Below are positions 1 to 5,900 of a stretch of DNA of 9,289 nt, one piece after another. Position numbers and translations under genes: made by a program. The stretch is taken from NCBI GenBank assembly GCA_003455945.1, contig DMPQ01000138.1, positions 800 to 10,088 on the forward strand, read 5' to 3'. The DNA comes from Planctomycetaceae bacterium (GTDB taxonomy: Bacteria; Planctomycetota; Planctomycetia; Pirellulales; Pirellulaceae). The notes under the pieces were generated by a model. The model had not been told where the DNA came from. It saw only the letters and a list, made by a program, of their open reading frames with translations, and searched no databases. Position 1 is the stretch's first letter, and each line of letters opens with the position of its first letter.

Positions 1-187
1 CTCGGCAGGCGGTCGATTCGATGTCAGGTGATGGGGAGACGGGGCGGAAGTGGTCGGCGAGCGAGGGGCGAGCGGGGGAGGCTACTGTCGGCAGCGCGGC
101 TCGATCGTGTACCATGCCGAGCGCATCGCCGGATCGGACGAGGGCCGGATCGGAGGAGATCGGACTCCGCCGCCGCGGTGCAGCTTC

Positions 188-203
188 CGGCGGTCGACCG
201 CCG
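188..203. repeat. 16-bp perfect palindrome in the murB leader
   Basis: The sequence CGGCGGTCGACCGCCG is its own reverse complement. As RNA it would form a 6-bp stem with a TCGA loop. It ends 36 nt before the chosen murB ATG and lies upstream of the GAGGAG at 223-228, so it would be in the leader if transcription starts upstream. There is no T-run after it, so it is not a classical terminator. In DNA of this GC content a 16-bp palindrome can arise by chance. The rest of 1-239 shows no recognisable gene; the murB frame stays open back to position 21, but that stretch is Arg/Gly/Ser-rich and unlike MurB. Confidence 0.4.
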
Positions 204-239
204 CCGAGAGGCAGGTCCAATCGAGGAGTCGACCGTCTC

Positions 240-1118
240 ATGGGGTTCGCCGAAGGTCTGGAACACGTCGTCCGCGAGAACGAGCCGCTCGCCCCCTACA
301 CGCGACTGAGGATCGGCGGTCCGGCGGAGTTCTTCGCCGAGCCGACGTCGGTCGAGGAGTTGGCCGAGTTGGTTCGACGGGCGCGGTCCGAGGATCTGCC
401 GATTCGCCTGCTCGGCGGCGGAACCAACCTGCTGGTGCGCGACGAGGGGGTCCCGGGAGTCGTCATCTCGCTCGCCGCTCCCGCCTTCTGCCATCTCGAA
501 ACGACGGCCGACGGCCTTCGGTCGGGAGGGGGAACGAAGCTGACGCATCTGATCGCCACGGCGGTCCGAGAAGGGTTCGCGGGCCCCGAGCAGCTCGTCG
601 GAATTCCGGGCACGGTCGGCGGCGCTCTCCATGCCAACTCGGGAACGCACGGCGGCGACATCGGGCAGTGGTGCCGCAGCGCCACCGTGCTGACTCGCGG
701 CGGCGAAGTGGTGCGGCGCGAGGCGGACGATCTGAGCTTCTCGTATCGTCAGAGCAGTCTGAACGAGCTGGTGATCCTGTCGGCTGATTTCGTCTTCGAA
801 CGCGAGCCGAGCGAGACGTTGACGCGGCGGATGCAGAAGCTCTGGATCGTCAAGCAATCGCGACAACCGTCGGTCGGCGAGCGGAGCGCGTACGTCTTTC
901 GCGATCCGGTCGGCGTCACCGCGACGTCGCTGATCGAGCAGGTCGGTCTGAAGGGGACCAAGGTCGGCGCGGTCGAGTTGTGCGAGCGCGATCCGAACTT
1001 CGTCGTCGCCAACGATCGGGCGACCTCCAGCGACGTGCTCCGGCTGATCGACCTGGTGCGCAGCCGAGTCGAAGACGGCACCGGCATCGAGCTGACTCAG
1101 AACCTCCAGGTCTGGTAG
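240..1118 (+). CDS. murB: UDP-N-acetylenolpyruvoylglucosamine reductase (MurB family), active site altered
   Basis: MurB is the FAD- and NADPH-dependent cytoplasmic enzyme that reduces UDP-GlcNAc-enolpyruvate to UDP-MurNAc in peptidoglycan precursor synthesis. The 292-residue product has the type II (short) family layout: YTRLRIGGPAEFF (20-32), FAD-binding LLGGGTNLLV (57-66), GIPGTVGGALHANSG (121-135), FSYRQSS (167-173, containing the conserved active-site Arg at 170), LIEQVGLKG (231-239) and NFVVAN (253-258). Aligning without gaps from QP (209-210) to the later P (223), the family's SAGSVF(K/R)NP reads RSAYVFRDP, placing Tyr218 where the proton-donor Ser or Cys sits. The C-terminal LEPEV motif reads LTQNL, placing Asn288 at the catalytic Glu. 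The ATG at 240 was chosen over the open frame back to 21 because homology begins there and GAGGAG (223-228) lies 11 nt upstream. The fold assignment is firm; full enzymatic activity is not. Confidence 0.9.
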   Translation: MGFAEGLEHVVRENEPLAPYTRLRIGGPAEFFAEPTSVEELAELVRRARSEDLPIRLLGGGTNLLVRDEGVPGVVISLAAPAFCHLETTADGLRSGGGTKLTHLIATAVREGFAGPEQLVGIPGTVGGALHANSGTHGGDIGQWCRSATVLTRGGEVVRREADDLSFSYRQSSLNELVILSADFVFEREPSETLTRRMQKLWIVKQSRQPSVGERSAYVFRDPVGVTATSLIEQVGLKGTKVGAVELCERDPNFVVANDRATSSDVLRLIDLVRSRVEDGTGIELTQNLQVW

Positions 1119-1131
1119 ACCCGATCGCGCT

Positions 1132-1198
1132 GCTCGGACCAGGTCGCGGCGCTCGGACCAGGTCGCGGCGCTCGGACCAGGTCGCGGCGCTCGGACCA
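1132..1198. repeat. 19-nt tandem repeat, 3.5 copies, between convergent genes
   Basis: The unit GCTCGGACCAGGTCGCGGC occurs at 1132-1150, 1151-1169 and 1170-1188 without a mismatch, followed by the first 10 nt of a fourth copy (1189-1198). It nearly fills the 98-nt gap between the murB stop and the stop of the GIY-YIG gene on the other strand. The unit length is not a multiple of three. Each unit contains GACC-A-GGTC, and GGTC of one copy can pair with GACC of the next, so the array could form short hairpins in either transcript. No other terminator is evident in the gap. A role is not shown; it may simply be a slippage-prone minisatellite. Confidence 0.9.
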
Positions 1199-1216
1199 TC
1201 CACCGGTTCGCTGGCT

Positions 1217-2632
1217 TCAGCCCGAGCCCGCTTCGGTGCGGCTGGCCGAATCCGGTCGCCGGAGCGGTTCGCTTCGCAGCGGAATCGCGTCCGACGGAGC
1301 GACGGTCGATTCGTGCGGCCGGCGGCGACGCCGCTTGACTCGCTGCGGTTCCGGAACGGCGACGCCGTTGCTCGGATCGATGCGATGGGTCGAATCGGCC
1401 GTCGGTGGCGATGCCGCGGTTCGGCTCGGCATGCCGGTTCTCGACGCCGACTCTTTCTTCCGGGGCTCGCTCGTCCCCACCTCGATCCGATCGAACGGGA
1501 CCAGGCGGTCAAGGTCTTCGGGGTGCTTGCGGAACCAGCCGTGCAGGATCATCTGCACGTAGACCTCGTGCATCGATTCGGGGAGCGGAATCGGGCCCGG
1601 AAGTGCGGCATGCGCGGCGATCCGGGCGAGCGTCTCGCGGTCCTCGGGACTCGAAGTGACCGCGATGACGTCGCTGAGCAGTCCGTGGCGCAGGACGAGC
1701 CAGACCTGGCGGCGCTTCAGTCCCGGGAGCGGGAAGAGTCCGTGGAGATCGCGGCGCGCCTGGCGCAGACGCTCGAGACGCTTTTCGAGCCAGCTCAGGC
1801 GATCGAAGCGATCGCGGCAGATCGCCGCTCGCTCATAGCGTTTCTGTTCCGCCGAACGGAACATCTCGACCTGCAGTTCGGCCAGGATCGAGCGATCCTC
1901 TCCTTCCAGGAAGGCGACCGCTCGTGCGACGCGGCGGTCGTACTCGCCGCGCGAACAGCCGCCGGCGCACGGTGCAGGGCAGGAACCGAGTTCGTGTCTC
2001 AGGCAGAGCGGCGTGCGGAGTTCGGCGAACAGCTCGAGCTGATCGCGAAAGTGCATCGGCGTCTTGGCCTGACAGTCGCGCAGGCCGAAGGCGTAGGCGA
2101 GCGCGATCACCCCCTGCCCCACTTCCTTGGTCCCCGGAATCGGACCGAAACAATGATGCGTCTCGATCGAGGCGCGTCGGGCGGGTCCGACCATCGCAGC
2201 GGGGCCCCGATCGATCCGCACGAAGACCGGCTGGCGACGGAGCGGCTGCCCCATCCGATTCATGCTCGGTTGCCAGCGCGTGATCAGTTCCTGTTCGCGG
2301 ATCAGCGCAAGCAGCTCGTGGGTGGTCGGTTCCCAGATCATGCCGCGCGCGTGGCGGACGATCCGAGTCATCTTGGGGTCGGAGGGCGTCGTCGCCTGAT
2401 AGCCGAGCAGGCGATGGCGGAGCGATTTCGACTTGCCGACGTAGAGCAGTCGCCCCTGGCCGTCGAGATAGCCGTAGACGCCGGGCTGAGCCGGGACGCG
2501 TTCGCGGATCATCTCGCGAGCCGCTCGGCGGCAGTCGGGAAGCTCGCTCCGCTGCTGCGCAGCGCGAGCCGCTTGAGGAATGACGGAGCGACCGAAGCGA
2601 GGATCCTTCCCGGGGATCGACTTCCCTGACAC
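1217..2632 (-). CDS. GIY-YIG nuclease, UvrC N-terminal-half / Cho-like
   Basis: The 471-residue product matches the N-terminal half of UvrC, the subunit that cuts 3' of DNA lesions, and resembles the stand-alone enzyme Cho. The GIY-YIG domain runs from about 48 to 126: GVY (51-53), YVG (64-66), basic helix SLRHRLLGY (70-78), and REQELI (112-117), whose Glu113 matches the metal-binding Glu. Four cysteines follow (C210, C218, C222, C226; C-x7-C-x3-C-x3-C), like the cluster reported to hold Fe-S in UvrC. A UVR-type (UvrB-contact) helix pair spans about 250-290 (RYERAAICRDRFDRL). After 300 comes a stretch like the UvrC region following UVR, then a low-complexity tail (about 388-471) with a run of basic residues at 431-438. 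The RNase H-like 5' nuclease and HhH domains of full UvrC are absent, as in Cho. It diverges from the kinase gene and converges on murB. Confidence 0.82.
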   Translation of the reverse strand: MSGKSIPGKDPRFGRSVIPQAARAAQQRSELPDCRRAAREMIRERVPAQPGVYGYLDGQGRLLYVGKSKSLRHRLLGYQATTPSDPKMTRIVRHARGMIWEPTTHELLALIREQELITRWQPSMNRMGQPLRRQPVFVRIDRGPAAMVGPARRASIETHHCFGPIPGTKEVGQGVIALAYAFGLRDCQAKTPMHFRDQLELFAELRTPLCLRHELGSCPAPCAGGCSRGEYDRRVARAVAFLEGEDRSILAELQVEMFRSAEQKRYERAAICRDRFDRLSWLEKRLERLRQARRDLHGLFPLPGLKRRQVWLVLRHGLLSDVIAVTSSPEDRETLARIAAHAALPGPIPLPESMHEVYVQMILHGWFRKHPEDLDRLVPFDRIEVGTSEPRKKESASRTGMPSRTAASPPTADSTHRIDPSNGVAVPEPQRVKRRRRRPHESTVAPSDAIPLRSEPLRRPDSASRTEAGSG

Positions 2633-2639
2633 TCGGCCA

Positions 2640-2645
2640 CCTCCC
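2640..2645 (-). promoter_or_regulatory. Ribosome binding site fixing the GTG start of the GIY-YIG gene
   Basis: On the minus strand GGGAGG lies 7 nt upstream of the GTG at 2632-2630. It is the best Shine-Dalgarno match in the window. It supports the GTG as the true start and therefore the roughly 45-residue extension before the GIY-YIG domain. Confidence 0.65.
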
Positions 2646-2689
2646 TGAGTCGCCGTTCCGCTCGCGATTCGCCTCGTCCTGATGCCGAC

Positions 2690-2718
2690 AGCATAACGAG
2701 CTCCCTCGCCGCTGTCTC
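2690..2718 (-). promoter_or_regulatory. Candidate sigma70-like promoter for the GIY-YIG gene
   Basis: Read on the minus strand, GAGACA (2718-2713; 4 of 6 to TTGACA) and TATGCT (2695-2690; 4 of 6 to TATAAT) are separated by 17 nt. The start point would lie near 2683, giving a leader of about 50 nt. The match is modest and promoter consensus in this group is poorly defined. Confidence 0.3.
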
Positions 2719-2752
2719 GCGTTCCGAAACGAGGGGGGGGCGGACATGGCCC

Positions 2753-2770
2753 GGCCTCCGAACGGAGGTC
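2753..2770. other. Strong hairpin in the divergent intergenic region
   Basis: GGCCTCC (2753-2759) pairs with GGAGGTC (2764-2770) across a GAAC loop, giving 7 pairs including one G-T. It sits between the divergent GIY-YIG and kinase genes and immediately precedes the structured segment at 2775-2844. On neither strand is it followed by a T-run, so a terminator is unlikely. It could be an operator half-site pair or the first helix of a larger leader RNA. Confidence 0.5.
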
Positions 2771-2774
2771 GGTC

Positions 2775-2844
2775 GTTAGGTACCCGTATCGGGCGGCAAA
2801 CCGACTCCCTGAATCGGTGGCACGCCGCAGGGCCGGCGGCTAAC
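2775..2844 (+). promoter_or_regulatory. Possible structured leader RNA upstream of the kinase (riboswitch-like, unproven)
   Basis: This 70-nt stretch folds on paper into three hairpins inside a closing stem. GTTAG (2775-2779) pairs with CTAAC (2840-2844). Inside are CCCG/CGGG (2783-2786/2790-2793), ACCGA/TCGGT (2800-2804/2814-2818) and CGCCG/CGGCG (2823-2827/2834-2838). Some wording resembles the cyclic-di-GMP-I (GEMM-I) aptamer: GGCAAACC at 2795-2802 opening a stem, then GG-ACGC-like, GCC-like and CTAA elements. The match is loose: the ACGCAAAGCC box is interrupted and the second GEMM helix with its GGGTTACC-type strand is not seen. It ends 104 nt before the kinase ATG. A weak TTGGCG at 2845 could place a promoter downstream of it, which would keep it out of the mRNA. 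It is not a tRNA: there is no T-loop and the middle loop has 9 nt. Confidence 0.25.
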
Positions 2845-2948
2845 TTGGCGGTGGAGTGCAAGACCATAAGGTCGGCGGCCAAGGTCATCGGTTCGGCGTC
2901 TCTCGGCGACTCGACCGAAGCGCGGCGCGAGGGGAGTCGATTCGTACG

Positions 2949-5900
2949 ATGGAGAGTGACCGAATCGACTGGTTGCGTCGCGCCCTGGGGGCCACCTCGG
3001 AACCCGAACGCCGGCAACTCCTCGAACGCGCCGGACAGGTCGATCCGGCGTTGCGACGCTGGCTCGAAGAGCGTCTCGAACAGATCGCGGAGTCCGTTGC
3101 ATTGTCGCCCTCTTCTCAGGACGACGACGATCGAACGGAACGGGGCGAGGGGACGATCGTTCCCGGCGTGACGAGAGTCGATGACGGCTCGGACGAACCG
3201 GTCCCCTTCGTCGTCGGTTCCGAGCTTCGCTTGTCGGAGAACGCCGAGCCGCCGCAGCCGACGACGCGACTGGTCTCGGAGATCGAATCCGATCCGACGC
3301 TCGGGCGGACGATCGGTCCCTACCGGATCCTGGAACGGATCGGCCGCGGAGGGATGGGGAGCGTCTATCTGGCGGAGCAGCGCCACCCGGTTTCGCGCCG
3401 CGTCGCGCTCAAGCTGATCCGCTCGGGAATGGATTCCGGACAGATCGTCGCCCGCTTCGAAGCGGAGCGGCGTGCGCTGGCGATGATGGAGCATCCGCAC
3501 ATCGCCAAGGTGCTCGATGCGGGCGCCACCGACGACGGTCTTCCCTATTTCGTGATGGAGTGGGTTCGCGGAACGCCGATCGTCGACTTCTGCGACCGCC
3601 GCCGTCTCGACCTGACGACGCGTCTGGAGTTGTTTCGTCAGACCTGTGCGGCGGTCCAACATGCGCATCAGAAGGGGATCATTCATCGCGACCTGAAGCC
3701 GTCGAACATCCTGGTGACGACCAGTGACGACCGGCCGATCGTCAAGGTGATCGATTTCGGGCTCGCCAAGGCGACTCATCAACCGCTGACCGATCGGACG
3801 ATGTTCACCGCGCTCGGGCAGGTCGTCGGCACGCTCGAATACATGAGTCCCGAACAGGCACGACTCGACGAATCGGATATCGATACGCGCACCGACGTCT
3901 ATTCGCTCGGCGTGTTGCTCTACGAACTGCTGACCGGCAGCACGCCGTTGCGGCGCGAATCGCTTCGCGGGGCGTCGATCATGTCGGTGCTGTCGCGCAT
4001 CCGCGACGAAGAGCCTCAGCGACCGAGCGCGCGATTGGCCGAGACGTCCGATGCGTCGTCGTCGGTTCACTCGTCGATCGGCGGACTCCAATCGAAGCGT
4101 CTCTCGGTACTGATGCGAGGGGATCTCGACTGGATCGTGCTGCGCGCGATCGAGAAGGACCGCGAGCGTCGCTACGAGTCGCCGGGCTCGCTCGCGGCGG
4201 ACATCGGTCGCTTTCTCGCGGACGAACCGATCGAGGCTCGACCTCCGTCCGCCGCTTACCGGCTGCGCAAGTTCGTGCGCAAGAACCGCTCGCTCGTCAC
4301 CTTGGTCGCGACCGTCGTCGTGCTGCTCGCGCTCGGCCTGGTCAGCTCCGGCCTGTTGACTCGCTGGGCCCTTCAGGAGCGACGTGAGGCTTCGACGGCT
4401 CGCGATGTCGCTCAGGAAAACTTCGCTCGGGCCCAGGCGGAACGCGACTCGGCTCGGCTCAGCGCCCAAGCGGCCCTCGCGGCCCGCGACGAATCGCGAC
4501 GCGCGGAACGGCGCGCCGAGTCGATTCTCGGACTGCTGGTCGATTCGTTCCGTTCGGTCGACCCGGCCGATGGCGCGGGGCGTCCGTACGATCGCCCGGC
4601 GAGCGCGGTCCTGCTTGATTCAAGCCGCGAAATCGACGAGCGACTGAGCGGCGATCCGGTCGCTCGCGGCAAACTCCGATCGGCGATCTGCCAGGCTCTG
4701 GAAGGGCTCGGACGACATCGCGAGGCGGTCGAGGTGGGGGAGCGAGCCGTGGCCGATCTGACGTCGAGCCTGGGGAATTCCGCTCCCGACACGCTCGAGG
4801 CGGAGCGCGCCCTGGCGTGGGCCCGATATGACGCCAGCGAAAGCCGCGAGTCGCTGGCGACGATTCCGGAGCTTGCCGAACGCTGTCGCCGATCGCTCGG
4901 TCCCGAACACCTCACGACGCTGTCGGTCGAGCGGCTTCGGGGCATTCTGCTCCGCATGTCGGGCGATCGGGCGGGCGAAGTCGCATTGGCGGAGCGAGGT
5001 TTGGAGCTGGCTCGATCGCATTACCCGGCGGATCGTCGGCTGATCGCCGTCATGACGGACGATCTGGCCTCGGCGCTCGTCCGTGCGGGCGAAGACGATC
5101 GAGCGATCGAACTGCAGCGCGAGGCGTTGGCGCTGGCGACCGAGGAACTCGGAGACCGACACCCTCATGCAATGGTCATCACGAGCAACCTGGCGAGTTT
5201 TCTGACCGGATCGGGAGGGGCCGCCGAAGCGCTGGACTTGCTCGAAACGCTTTTGGCTCGACGAGTCGAGACGCTCGGTCCCGATCACCCGTCGACGCTC
5301 GGCACCGAATCGCTGCTCGGCGATGTGCTCGGCGACCTCGGCAGGTTCGACCAGGCGATCCCGCATTATCGCCGCGCGATCGACGGTTACAGGGCGTCGA
5401 TCGGTGAGGGACACCCTCGGACGCTCGCAGCGCGACTGAATCTGGGGATCGCGCACTATCGGTCGACCGACTGTGCGACGGCGGTCGAACTGCTCGAGAG
5501 TCTGGTCGATGACGCGACCGAACACCTCGGCCCGACGAACTTGCTGACCCTCGACGGGATGCAGGGGCTGGCGGCAGCCTGCGAATGCGCCGGCGATCCG
5601 CGACGGGCCAAGGAGCTGAACGAGATCGTCCTGGCGAAGCGGATCGAGCTTCAGGGTGAGGAAGCACCGTACACGCTCCAGGCGATGAACAACCTGGCGG
5701 TCAATCTGGAACGGCTCGGCGAGCATGCTCGCGCGGCCGAGCTGCACGAACGGACGCTCGCGATGCGAGTCCGTCAACTCGGAGAACAGCACGCCGAAAC
5801 GACCGATTCGCGAGCGAATCTGGCGAACGCCTTGCTGTTTGCCGGGCAGGTCGATCGTGCGATCGCGTTGCAGGAACAGGTGGTGGAGGAGCGGCGAGCG

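Noticed and set aside
2..31. Possible last codons of an upstream gene (reading SAGGRFDVR then TGA)
   Set aside because: Only nine residues are visible, too few to support a gene.
21..239. N-terminal extension of MurB
   Set aside because: The extra 73 residues are Arg/Gly/Ser-rich with no MurB similarity, and the ATG at 240 begins where homology starts.
1808..1815. GCGATCGC octamers (also at 5859 and 6519) as HIP1-like elements
   Set aside because: I noticed only a few copies, all inside genes of a GC-rich, CGATCG-rich sequence, far from the density seen in cyanobacteria.
980..2629. 549-codon plus-strand frame opposite the GIY-YIG gene
   Set aside because: It is antisense to a gene with conserved catalytic motifs and shows no family features.
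2775..2844. tRNA-like cloverleaf
   Set aside because: There is no T-loop signature, the central loop has 9 nt, and the outer stem is only 5 bp.
1833..4469. 878-codon open frame on the minus strand through the GIY-YIG and kinase genes
   Set aside because: It overlaps two genes with clear protein homology, its translation is Arg/Asp-rich without any motif, and long antisense frames are expected in GC-rich coding DNA.
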